A DNA stretch of 64,000 nt from assembly GCA_949130495.1 (NCBI GenBank), contig OX422208.1:397380561-397444560 (forward strand), in the 5' to 3' direction. This document shows, piece after piece, positions 21,264 to 32,560 of this stretch. The stretch's first letter is position 1; each line of letters opens with the position of its first letter. Made by a program: the position numbers and the translations under genes. This DNA is from Sambucus nigra. Its lineage: Eukaryota; Streptophyta; Magnoliopsida; Dipsacales; Adoxaceae. The notes beneath the pieces are model-generated. The model did no database searches. It saw only the letters and a list, made by a program, of their open reading frames with translations, and was not told the DNA's origin.

Positions 21264-23221
21264 TGTAACACCCCGTATTTTTAATGATTTTTAAATATGG
21301 GATTAACTAAATTAAATATAGGAAATTAATTAATAATTAATTCCGGATTAAAATAAATATTTACTAGCGAGACAAGGGTTAATATTTATTGATGTGAATT
21401 ATATTTAATATTACTTAGTGAATAAAGTAATATGTGATTATGAATTTATTAAAATTTTCGCGAGTGGAAAATACGACAGTTACGGTAATTAAGTCGGAAC
21501 GTGCATGTCAGTCGTGTCGGGACGCACGTGTCAGTCGTGTCGAAACTTAATTTAATGAAATAAAAAGCGAATTATTTTTAAATCATCCAAATGGTAATTT
21601 CGAGAGAGTCAAAGTGTCTAAAAGGGTCGAGATAGTCAGAAAAGTCTACCTGGGGGTTTAATTTGAGTCCGGGAATAATTTTGGACGAAACTGGCATCTT
21701 GGGGGGGGAAATTTGGTCATTTGTATTTTTGGAGTTATTAAACCTAAGAGTTTTCTAAGTTATTATATATGATTAGAAAATTGGGGTTAGGGCTAGTTAA
21801 GTGAGAAACAATAGGAACAACATAGAGGCCATAGGAGGAAGAGGAGAGGAGTTCCAAGGCTAGAATCACCAACTCTACACCGATTTCACCACCGAGACCG
21901 TCAGATTTTAGATCGGAGAGGAAGGAACACCAATCTAACCATCTTCTTCAACGGATCAGACCTACATACAAATTGTCAAGTGTTTAATCTTTCAAATTTA
22001 TAGCATATATAATAACCATGTCAGAGTAGGTTGAATTAATTATGAAATTCGTGTGATTTGAATAAACTTTGGAAGACATATCATTATCTAGGGTGAAATT
22101 GATATAGAATGGGAGCCTCCATGTAGGTAATATGAAAATCATGAAATTTTATATTGAATCTTTATGAAGAAATTTGGGTTTTGATGGGTATGATTAAATT
22201 GTAGAATAATTTTTGGAATTTGAAGAAGTCTATGAAATTGGGTAAATTAAAATGTCGTTTTAGAAACTATTTTGAGCCGTTTTGGTAACGAAAATGGATA
22301 TTTTGTCCATGATGCCTTGTACAAAATCCTATTTTCTATATTTTTTTATCTGATACGTTTTGTCCAAAATGACTCCGAAATGCCTCAAAACCGCATTTTA
22401 AAAATCTGGGCAGATTCGTGGGGTAAATTTTAAGAAATGTTATTTTAGTTGTCATTCCGTTGGAGGTTGCCTAGATTTATTGATTGTGATTATTGTTCTA
22501 TAATAAGGACATTAGGCCCAAAGTGGAGATTAAGTTTACATAAAGTTAGACGAATAAATATTGGGATAATTAAGAAAATATCCTATTTGATAAATGAATG
22601 AAATTTCGAGAAGGGTGACGTAGTGATGAGTGAACCTATTTTATGACCAGTAGTGACGACAGGAATAAATTGTGGAAAAAAAATAATGAAGGGGTAACTA
22701 GGGCCCTTAGAGTTGTGTGAAAAATTATATAAATACGATGAGAGGTATAATTGAAATTTAATAATACATAGGGTATTTGAGAGATATATATGTACTACGT
22801 ATCGGGCATATAGTATAAGTCGTGTGTGTATCTATGATGATGATATAAGTATATAAGTGGTGTTAATACCTATTGTATGATTTATTATGTGTATGACATA
22901 CCTAAGCTTCTTACAATCTGGAGGAGGTTTCGCGACGTGGACACTCTTATCCTGTGTTGTTCATTGGGAGGATTTTAGACTTATACCCAGAACATAGGAC
23001 CTTAGAGATGTACTATCTTAGAGTATGATAGTTCGGCGGTTGAATGGGAACGTAGGTATGTGCATGACCCATTTGGCTGGGAATTATGTTCGCATACACT
23101 TGTATGTGATTTGTATTTATGGTTCGAGGGAGGTACCGAACCAATTGTCCTTATTTAGTACGAGATGTACCAGGACTTGATAGTAGAGTGTGCATGCACT
23201 ACAGCTGAGCCTAGGGGTGTC

Positions 23222-23265
<44 letters not shown>

Positions 23266-24169
23266 TTGTGATATATTCTACTGTGTGAATTGAGTAGCTA
23301 AGAAAGATAGTGAAATCTAATATAACTTAAGTATATGAACACTTAACTTGATCTATGAAAGCTCCTATTCGAAATAAAAGTTGTGAAATTATTCAAATAA
23401 ATATTACAGGGGAAATACGGGATCTTACTACGAGTGATAGTTTAGAAGGTTTATGATTACGATCTAGTTAGGTGTGATAACAATGACTATAATAGTTTAG
23501 AGGTACACAAGGCGTGCACAATAATTGAGAGGTGAGAATCTCAAGTGAGAGCCCAAAAAGCTAACATGTATATATTATTTGCTTTGCCGCATTTTAAATA
23601 CTTGGTAAACTATTTTAAAACTATATTACACTTGGGTTCTGACCCGTCTATTGCAAATCTATTTTCTCTTGTGCAACTATTTTAGGTGTCCAACAACAGG
23701 GACGCCAGGTGTAGACTTTCAAATGATTTGACGTGCAGCAACTATTGTGGAAGTTGCAGGTCCTTGCAAATCTAGTTATTTCATTTAGGGCATGTTTCCC
23801 CTTCTCAGTTACCATTTATTTCAGAGAGAGTTTATTCTCTTTTATTTCAGCCTAATAAGATTTAGTATTATTATGGTTTGTTGGATTTGAGATTTTAACT
23901 GGGACATTTATTCCAGTCTTATTGATTTAGTTATTTGGTTTCTCATTTATTACTGATTTATTCATTTGTTGGTCAAAATGATTATTGTTTTAAATTATTG
24001 GATAGTAATAAAATGGTCATATATTTTGACACTAGCTTAATTAATTATTAGATGATTAATAAAATAAAATGTTTTTGATAGTGATGCTAAGAATGAACCA
24101 ACTGGATATTCTGATTTAATTTAATAAAGAACTAATCACTCGGTATTTAATTGAGTGGGGTGTCTCACA
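21264..24169. mobile_element. Solo LTR of a chromovirus-type (Tekay/Del-like) element
   Basis: The segment starts TGTAACACCCC and ends GGGGTGTCTCACA (TG...CA with short terminal inversion) and splits the copia A RT. No PBS, PPT or gag-pol lies inside, so it is a single LTR of 2906 bp. Its 3' part contains GGGTTCTGACCCG and TTTTAGGTGTCC...GGGACGCC, in the same order as in the chromovirus LTR at 25026, so the two are distant relatives. Flanks TAGTA and TACAA match at only 3 of 5 bases. A 2 bp TA overlap restores the copia frame better, so the target duplication is uncertain. It includes a (TA)n run at about 23224-23263. Confidence 0.75.
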
Positions 24170-25025
24170 TACAAAGCACGAGGTTCTTGCTTCAAAACAT
24201 ACAAGGCCTTCTGAAGATAAAGGTCGTATCCGAGGTGCTTTGGGTTTTTGAAACCATTTGGTTGTTCCACGTACTCTTCATCCTGTAGAATTCCATGAAG
24301 GAAGTCACTTTTGATATCCATTTGATATAACTTGAATCGTAGGTAGCATGATACGGTGAGTAGTAAGCGGGCGAACTCAAACCTAGCAACATGATTGAAT
24401 ATCTCGTCTAATTATACACCTTTAATAAGTGTGTAGCCTTGAGCGACCAACATAGCTTTTTTGCGAACTATGGTACCATTCTCATTCATCTTATTCTTGT
24501 AAATCCACTTGGTAAGAATCACATTAGTCTCATTAGGTCGAGGGACTAACTCCAAGACATCATTCTGGAAAAATGAAGCAACTCATCTTGAACAACAAAT
24601 ATCCAATGCTCATTCTTGAGTGCTTATTTCACATTCTTGGTCTCGACTAAGGAGGTATAACAAAAGTAGCTAACCATATTCTCAAGTTAAGCGCGAGTCT
24701 TGACACTTAGTGTGGGATTACTAAGTATAGCAGATGGTCCATGATTTTTTAAACCCTGGGGGTGGATCCTCTAAATCAAGAGTGGAGTCCACCAGGGTGG
24801 TATGAGGAATGATGATATCGTCACTAGGGGTGCATCGTTCTCACACTTAAGGTTAGGATTAATAAACGCATGTGGCTCTTAGTCTATAATAGTGATGTTT
24901 CTTGACTCCATAACCTTTGAGTTTTTAAGGTTATACACCTTATAAGCCGTACTCAACGATGAATATTCAAAAAATATCCCCTCATATTTTTGGGAGTCAA
25001 ACTTTCCTAAGTGCTCTCTATTTCT
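24170..25025 (-). pseudogene. Copia A: end of integrase and RT first half
   Basis: From about 25015 the minus strand reads REHLGKFDSQKYEGIFFEYS, the end of the integrase/linker, then degenerate RT palm with MDIKSDFLHGILQDEEYVEQ (usually DVKSAFLNG...VYVEQPPGF), NPKHLGYDLYLQKALYVLKQ and EPRALY. Many stops occur between 24900 and 24400. The frame continues beyond the solo LTR at 21263. Confidence 0.88.
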
Positions 25026-27741
25026 TATAACAACCCTCACTTTTGGGAGCCTATTTTTATAGTTAATTACTATGTGGAGTAATTATATAAAATATTGTAA
25101 GGTGGAGTAAGTATTAATTTGATGAAATAAGTTAATATTTACTAAAAAGTTGCATAATTATCATGTGTGTAAGTGAATATTACTGTGTTGTGTTTTATTG
25201 TGTCATGAGAATTAAAATGAAAATTTGGATTAAAATGGAACCGGAACTTAAAATGTGTCATAAAATTTCCAAATGATAATTTGGAGGGTGTAGTTAGTTC
25301 CGGGAGGTGCGAGATAGTCAAAATGTGTGCCATATTGTATTTTGAGGTTTTGGGCACTTTTGACTGGTTTTGGTATATTGCGTATTAGAAATCATTTTAT
25401 TGCGGTATTAACCATTTAAAGTTGGAGACTTTTAGCTTAAGGCCACGTTTTAGTCTTCTTCACCCTTTCATTTCTTTTATTTCCCCTAAGTGTGTTCCTA
25501 GCCCTAGAGTGAGAGAGAGAGGGAGGGAACTTGTGGAGAAGAGAGAGATTGAAGATTTGTGGATTGATCTTGCATTCTTCTTCATCAAAATATGATATTG
25601 AAGCCCAAGGCAAGTTTTCTACTTGCTATTATATGGTTTAAGGTGGCTAATTAGTTTCGGTAGTTATGTAATAGTTTTGGTTTAATGAAGTTATGGTTTT
25701 TGTTTGGATTTATGGGTTTTAACATCTTTGGAAGATATTTGATTATGTATCGGTGTAGAATAATGTCGTTGGAAGCACTTATGATCATTTAGTATCAATA
25801 AATGAGGTTGGTTTGATTAGGTGGAAAGTTGGCTTTGGGCTTAGCTTGAAAATAGGGAAGATAGGTCTAGGTCTGCAATGATCGGTCGACCGCGGTCCTC
25901 GGACCGGTCGACCGGGCCTTCGGGAGAGGGCACACTGCTTTCTTTCAAAGGCATATATTTTGGGGCGCGGTCGACAGCGGTCCTCTTACCGGTAGACCGG
26001 TCTGCCCGAAGTGAGCTTTCTGCTTTCCTTTAAAGGCAAAAAACTTGAGATGCAGTCGATCGCGGTCTCGGGATCGGTCGACCGGTCCCCTGTTTTTCTT
26101 CCTCAAAATTTTACTTTCGCTTTTAAATCTTTTCTTTTCATAGGGACTTAGGAACCTTCTTGAATGAAGTAAACCTTGGCTTTTAGAGTCCTAGTTGAGT
26201 TTGGTTGTCACCCTAGAGTTGAATGGGTTCACTCGGGGTTAAGTCCAGGGGTGGTTAAAGTGATGTTCAGGCATCACTTCTCTTTTTACATATTAATAGG
26301 AGGATAAGGGTTGTAGGCCCATGTTTGGAGACTTTAGGGGCTTATTTGAGATATATAAGACCTTAAGATTTGGGAATAATTGTGATCCCTTAGAGCATGA
26401 TACGAGGCATATACTATGATGATATAAATGAAATATTCTATGATTAAGGTTTCAAAATAATGAAACACTCATACGTTAATGGAAAAGAGAAATGTGATTT
26501 TTATGGTAAATGCTAATTTACTTAAACACGCCTCTCTAAATGCTATCATAAGGGAAGCTCGCGCATGAGGTGATGTCCCCTGACTAGTGAATGCAGGGAG
26601 ACTATAGTCCTCGGCCATATACGGGTTTGTTATATGTATTATTCTGCGCTAGTGAGGTAATTCCGAGTGTGGTTATGACTCACTTGCAGGCATATGGCCA
26701 CTTCCCGACGTGCGTTAGGTGCCCAGGCTGCCTTGTTTGATAGGCCCCTGGAAAATGATAGTCATTTAGGGGCACGCCCAGTGGGGAAACTCGGAGGGGC
26801 GGTCTTAGAATCGTTATATGTATAAGAATATAACTTTTCTAAACTCAAGTGGGACTTGAGATATGTATATTTCCACTCAAATGTATGATGGTAATTATAT
26901 TCCTGCTAAGGAATAAGAATTGAAAAGAAATGAGAATAATGATGATATTATATTCCTATTAAGGAATGGAAAGTGGATTAAAGTGGAAATTGAGGTTAGA
27001 AGCTTTTAATTTAATAATGCAAAATTAAATTCTCTTGAATAATTTAAATTGTACGCATGTCATTTTAACTGTCTCATTTATGATTTATGATTAGGTTGTT
27101 AGATTTTTCATCTTCATCATTCATGATAACTGTTCATATCTAGCATGCTTCTTATTCATCTGGGAATCATATAAAAATCGGGCCCTGACCCGTTCATTAT
27201 TCTATGTTGTGCATGTTATTGTATCCGCCTAGGTGCTCCTCCGCAAGGACGCCCGTGTTGATATTCCTATTCTTATGTTCTCGAGGATCTGTAAGATTTG
27301 CGGATATTACAGGATATTTTGTTAGACGCCCTCATTTTTGTATTCTAGTTATGATCGGGTTTGTCATTCGAGCGTGTGGCCCAAACTTTGTAAATGTTTA
27401 ATGAATGTATTATGTATCATATTAAACTGTTGTGAATCATTTTGTGTAGCTGTGGACCGACAGCATATTCGGTCCTCCCTTTGTATATTCGTTATGTAGT
27501 AATGTGTATATGTTGTCTTAGAACTCCACTATCTTTTAGAATGGGTTGTTTAAATTTATTTTCTTAACCTAACCTTTTAATCAAATTAAATGTTTTGGCA
27601 ACCCGTTTTCCTTATTAATGGTGGGTTTTCCCGTATACTCTTGTTATATTTGTGATGCTGAGAATTATTTCCATCCATGATTTCCGTATATGTCGGAGTA
27701 TCGGGCTGGCCACCCCTTATTTCGGACCACGTGTTGTCACA
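25026..27741 (+). repeat. Chromovirus 5' LTR
   Basis: Begins TATAACAACCCTC (the TG has become TA) and ends TTGTCACA. It carries a block of GTCGACCG palindromes at about 25876-26092. No gene. Confidence 0.95.
25876..26092. repeat. GTCGACCG palindrome repeats in the 5' LTR
   Basis: Three imperfect units of about 70-80 bp each pair a GGTCGACCG-type palindrome with a second one across a GCGGTC(CTC) spacer. Units are separated by CTTTCTTTCAAAGGCA-like linkers. The same block is at 33416-33630 in the other LTR. Confidence 0.85.
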
Positions 27742-27743
27742 GA

Positions 27744-27755
27744 TGGTATCAGAGC
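27744..27755 (+). promoter_or_regulatory. Chromovirus primer-binding site (initiator Met tRNA)
   Basis: TGGTATCAGAGC two bases after the 5' LTR, the standard PBS complementary to the 3' end of tRNA-iMet. Confidence 0.97.
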
Positions 27756-27920
27756 ATTAGGTTCTAGAGTACTAGGATCTATGTGGACTTGTCACGTTCT
27801 ACCGTAACGTTCTTTGATATAGAGCCTAATGATAGGACTCCTTTGTTGCTGATATTTGCGATCTTCAGCAAAATATATTATTTTGAATAGTATTCTAACT
27901 CTATTGTTCCTTCATCTCAG

Positions 27921-29160
27921 ATGCCGCCTAAGAGTGGTCGCCCTGCGAGACGCAATAGAGTTGTAGAAGAGGATGTTTGTCCTCCGCCGCCGCCGCCCCA
28001 AGGAACTTTTAATGCTGCAGATGTAGCAAACATTGTGGCCCAAGCGGTCAATGCTGCCATGACCACAGTAGCTCAACAAATGCCACAAGCTCACCAACAA
28101 GTATAGGATACCCAAGCTCCTACGAGACCTTCTTCGTGGGAAAGAGTTAGGGAGTCCTTTTTAAAGGGCCATCCCCCGGAGTTTGATGGAGGCTCTGATG
28201 TTGTTCGAGCAAATCAATGGAAGAAAGATATGCAACGCCATTTACGAATGGTGGATTGTAGTGAGGAAAAGAAGCAAGTCCTTACTACTTTCAAGCTTGT
28301 TGGGGCCGCGTTACATTGGTGGGAGTCGATGACTACACCAGAACAATGGGACACTATGTCGATCACTAATTTTTGGGTCTTATATGACCAAAAGTATTTT
28401 CCTCCCGTGATTCAAAGGGAGATGAGAAGGAGACTTCAGGATCTGGTACTGGGAGAGAGATCTGTTGCAGAGTATGAAGAGGAGTTTACCCGGTTGGTAA
28501 GTTTTGTACCAGATGAGGTGACTCCAGAAGAAAGAAAAGTTTCAAAATTCATGGGAGGTCTGAACTGGAGAATCCGGTAACATTTGTTGGGTAATCTGGC
28601 TTTATAAACATTTGGTGAGGTGATGAATGAGGCATTGCTCCATTGTCAAGAGCATCGGTTGTATATGCAGGGTAGCAAGAAAGCTATGGGGATGGGGAAA
28701 GTAGGGAAGCCAGGAGCAAGTGGGAATGGAGGATGAGTTTTTCCTTCGTCCCAACCTTCGGGTAACAAGCAACGAGAAAAGGATCCCCAGCAAGGGGACG
28801 TGTAAAAAAGATAATGCTTTGGTGGGCTTAATGCCAGTGGTAATGCTAATAGGCAAGGTCAGGGTGCCTCGCAACAGCAAGCGGGTCGGGGTGGTCATGG
28901 AGGTAGAGGCCATCCGGGCCAGGGTCTCGGGCAGTTTAGAAATAACAGAGGTCGAGGCCAGGAGAATATGGTGGGGAAGTGCTTCCAATGTGGGGAAGCG
29001 AGTCATTACAAGAAGGATTGTCCTCAAGTGATTGGGGGACAACCTCCTAGATTTCCTCGGCATCCTTATGTTCAGTTTCTGCCGCAGGCACCAAATCTAG
29101 TTGTCCCTCCACAACAGGTTCAACTACAGTATGGGAGAGTTTATCATATTCAGGATGATG
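27921..29160 (+). pseudogene. Chromovirus gag
   Basis: Starts ATG at 27921 (MPPKSGRPARRNR). The capsid region has FDGGSDVVRANQWKKDMQRH, ALHWWESM and GERSVAEYEEEFTRLV. A Gly/Gln/Arg-rich linker leads to a zinc knuckle, CFQCGEASHYKKDC (28980-29021, CX2CX4HX4C, all ligands present). In-frame stops lie at 28104, 28578, 28605, 28734, 28803 and 28812. No frameshift separates gag from pol. It would be the nucleocapsid/capsid precursor of a virus-like particle. Confidence 0.94.
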
Positions 29161-29651
29161 TACTTCCTGCTCCGCCAGCGCCGCCAGCGATAGAGGGTAA
29201 GTTCCTTGTTCAGGGACACATGGGTCGCATTTTGTTTGATACGGGTGCGACACATTCTTTTATTTCTAGAAGCTTTGCTCAGTCCACAGAGTTGATAAAA
29301 TCTGCAGAGAGCACTTTTACTAGCGTTGAGTCCTCTATCGGTGACGGTTCACTTATTTTCCTTATTTGTAAACACATAGGGATCACTCTTGGAAATTTGT
29401 GTTTTGAGGCAGATTTACTCGTCCTAGACATGGTCGGGTATGATGTGATTTTGGGCATGGATTGGCTTGTTAAGTATCATGATATAGTTAATTGTTATGG
29501 GAAGAGTATAGTCTTCGCCGTTCCGGGACAAGAAATGCTCTTAGTGGTTATGCCTCGTTTAGAGGGAGATACTAGTACTTATTTGTATTGTATTGCGGAA
29601 GAGACTTCTCGGGATGTAGTTATTCCCTTTGATTCTATTCCAATTGTTTGA
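29161..29651 (+). pseudogene. Chromovirus aspartic protease
   Basis: Continues the gag frame. FDTGATHSFIS (Asp at 29238) is the intact active-site loop. LDMVGYDVILGMDWL is the second conserved block. Ends at a TGA (29649) between IPIV and DFEDVF, where related elements have an Arg codon, so a CGA to TGA change is likely. Confidence 0.93.
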
Positions 29652-30489
29652 GATTTTGAGGATGTCTTCCGGGAGATACCGGGTTTGCCTCTTAGCTTAG
29701 AGATTGAGTTTGTGATTGACTTAGCACCGGGAACTCTACCGATCGCGAGAGATCCTTATCGTATGGCTCCTGTGGAAATGAGGGAGCTAAGAGATCAAAT
29801 TCTGCAGTTGTTGGAGCAGGGATTTTTTAGGCGTAGTACATCACCATGGGGTGCTCCTGTGTTGTTTGTGAAGAAAAGAGACGGTTCTCTCCGGTTATGT
29901 GTTGACTATAGAGAATTGAATAAGGTCACCATCGGGAATAAATACCCTTTGCCTCGTATAGATGATTTGTTCGATCAGCTTAGGGGAGAGACATACTTAT
30001 CTAAGATAGATTTGAGAACGGGGTATCATCAGTTGAGGATACGGGAGCAGGATGTATCCAAGACTGCTTTTCTGATGAGGTACGGGTCTTATGAATTTTT
30101 GGTTATGCCTTTTGGACTAACCAATGCCCCTGTCGTATTTATGGATCTCATGAATAGGGTATTTCGGGACTTCCTGGACCAATTTGTTATTGTAGTTATC
30201 GATGACATCCTTGTGTATTCTCAAATAGAAGATGGCCATGCTATTCATTTGAGGTTGGTCCTGCAAAGATTGAGGGATCACCAATTGTATGCTAAGTTTA
30301 AGAAGTGTGGTTTTTGGTTACGGGAAGTGCAATTTCTGGGTCATATTGTGACTTCGCAGGGTATATCGGTGGATCCGAACAAGGTTATTGCGGTGAGGGA
30401 GTGGGGTCAGCCCACGACACCTACCGAAATTCGCATCTTTCTAGGTTTGGTGGGTTATTACCGTCGATTTATTAAGGTTTTTTCTTAGA
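29652..30489 (+). pseudogene. Chromovirus reverse transcriptase
   Basis: Full palm and thumb in one open stretch: [64 protein letters not shown], and the polymerase box VIDDILVYS with both Asp residues (30201-30206). [17 protein letters not shown] and [11 protein letters not shown] follow. Only a terminal TAG at 30486 interrupts it before RNase H. Confidence 0.96.
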
Positions 30490-31010
30490 TTGCTAGCCCT
30501 TTGATAAATTTGACCCGAAAAGGGGTGAGATTTGATTGGGATGACTCTTGTCAAGCGGCATTCGATGAGCTCAAAGATAGATTGAGTTCGGCTCCAGTCC
30601 TCGCTTTACCAAAGTCGGGGTTGGAATATCTAGTCTTCACCAATGCATCTCTACAAGGATTGGGAGGTGTGCTTCAGCAAGAGTGACGGGCTATCGCTTA
30701 TGCTTCCCGAAAGCTCAAGCCTCATGAAAGAAACTATCCGGTGCATGACTTAGAATTGGCCGCAGTTGTCTTTGCCTTGAAGATTTGGAGGCATTATCTC
30801 CTTGGGGAGAAGTTCAGTCTTTTCACGGACCATAAGTCGCTACAATATTTATTTTCTCAAAAAGATTTGAATATGCGACAGCGCCGATGGTTGGAGTTCG
30901 TGAAAGATTATCAATTTGATATTCATTATCATTCGGGCAACGCAAATGTGGTGGCGGATGCCTTGAGTAGAAAACCCGAGGGAGAACTAGCTAATGTATG
31001 GAAAGCTAAA
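30490..31010 (+). pseudogene. Chromovirus RNase H
   Basis: FDWDDSCQAAFDELKDRL leads into the RNase H, then [32 protein letters not shown] and VVADALSRK. The first active-site segment reads FTNASLQGLGG where the family has TDAS, so the catalytic Asp is Asn (30642-30644). A TGA at 30684 follows. Otherwise complete. Confidence 0.94.
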
Positions 31011-32549
31011 TGGAAAGAGCTCAGTCATGATGATACGGTTGCTAGGGCGTTCATGTCCATGATAACCGTTACTCCTATAATTGTGGCAAGGGTCGTAGAG
31101 GCTCAAGGAAGGGATAAGGGTTGTCAAGACCACATACGCCGATTACTGTCTGAGGGAGCAGAGTCCTACTCGATAAGTTCGGAGGGTGGACTACGCTTCC
31201 ATGGAAGACTCATTTTCCTGGAGGAGGGGGATTTGAAATGGGCAGTGATGGCAGAGTCCTATGGTTCCAAATTTTCGGTACACCCGGGTAACGACAAAAT
31301 GTATCAAGATATGCGCCGTCAGTATTGTTGGCCAGGTATGAAATGAGATATTTCTGAATTTGTATCTCAATGTACTACTTGTCAGCTGGTCAAGATTGAT
31401 CATCAGCGACAGACAGGTTTGTTGCAACCGTTGGAAATTTCGGTATGGAAATGGGAGAGCATATCAATGGATTTTATCATTAGCTTGCCAACATCACAAA
31501 AGGGTCACGATTCTATATGGGTTATCGTTGATTGCTTGACGAAGTCGGCACACTTTCTACCAGTTCGCACCGATTATAACACCGCTCGTTACGTCCGGTT
31601 GTTCATTGAAGAGATTGTTAGATTGCATGGGGTGCCTTTGAATATTGTTTCCGACAGAGACAAGATCTTCATTTCCCACTTTTAGCAAAGCTTCCAAGAG
31701 GCCATGGGAACCGAATTGAGATTGAGCACTTCCTATCATCCTCAAACATATGGCCAGACCGAACGGGTTAACCAAATGTTGGAGGATATGCTCCGTATGT
31801 GTATGCTTGATTTTAAAGGTATTTGGGAACAATATCTCCCATTGGTTGAATTTTCTTATAATAATTCATACCAATTCACCATTGGGATGGCGCCCTATGA
31901 AGCCTTGTATGGTAGGCCATGTAGATCTCCCACTTGTTGGTTGGAGGTGGGAGATAATAAGTTTCTCGGACCAGAAATGATCCAGGATACTTCTTCTAAG
32001 ATCGAGCTTATTCGGAATCGCATTCGGATAGCCCAAGATAGACAGAAGAGATATGACGATGTGGGTAGAAGGCATGTGGAATTAGAGATTGGGGACCAAG
32101 TGTTGGTGCGGGTGTCGCCTATGAAGGGCATTAAGCATTTCAGAAAGAAATGGAAGCTTGCGCCGCGTTTTGTTGGACCTTTTCCCGTGATTGCTAAGGT
32201 GGTTCCAGTGGCGTATCAACTTTCCCTACCGGAACACTTACAACAAATTCACGATGTCTTCCATGTCACCTCTATGAAAAAGTACAAGAGGTGTGATGGT
32301 GCCCTTTGGCACATTCCTTTTGAGGACATAGAGTTGCAACTCGATGTTTCTTATGAAGAATAACCCGTTGCTATTTTAGAGCATGGGGAGTGTAAGTTGA
32401 GGTCTCGAGTGGTGCCCATGGTTAGAGTACAATGGAGTCATCACAGCGTCGAGTAATCTACATGGGAGAGTGAGGATGATATGCGGGAAAAGTATTCGCA
32501 TCTCTTTATCCAAGGTAAGCTTGAATTTTGGGGAAAAATTCCCTCATAA
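31011..32549 (+). pseudogene. Chromovirus integrase with C-terminal chromodomain
   Basis: A zinc-binding remnant ([25 protein letters not shown]) is followed by a core with D at 31470 (SMDFI), D at 31653 (VSDRD) and E at 31761 (TERVNQ). The last two are 36 codons apart (DX35E), as in active enzymes. The C-terminal part has GPFPVIAKVVPVAYQLSLP and HDVFHVTSMKKY. The chromodomain starts near 32349: PVAILEHGECKLRSR, VRVQWSHHS and TWESEDDMREKY. Stops lie at 31344, 31683, 32361 and 32454. The frame ends TAA at 32547. The chromodomain identifies a chromovirus. Confidence 0.94.
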
Positions 32550-32558
32550 GGGGGGGAG
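32548..32558 (+). promoter_or_regulatory. Chromovirus polypurine tract
   Basis: AAGGGGGGGAG just before the 3' LTR (TGTAACAACC at 32561), overlapping the pol stop. It is the plus-strand priming site. Confidence 0.9.
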
Positions 32559-32560
32559 TA

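Noticed and set aside
28602..32131. Minus-strand frames of 68-153 codons over the chromovirus
   Set aside because: Shadows of the + strand gag-pol frame.
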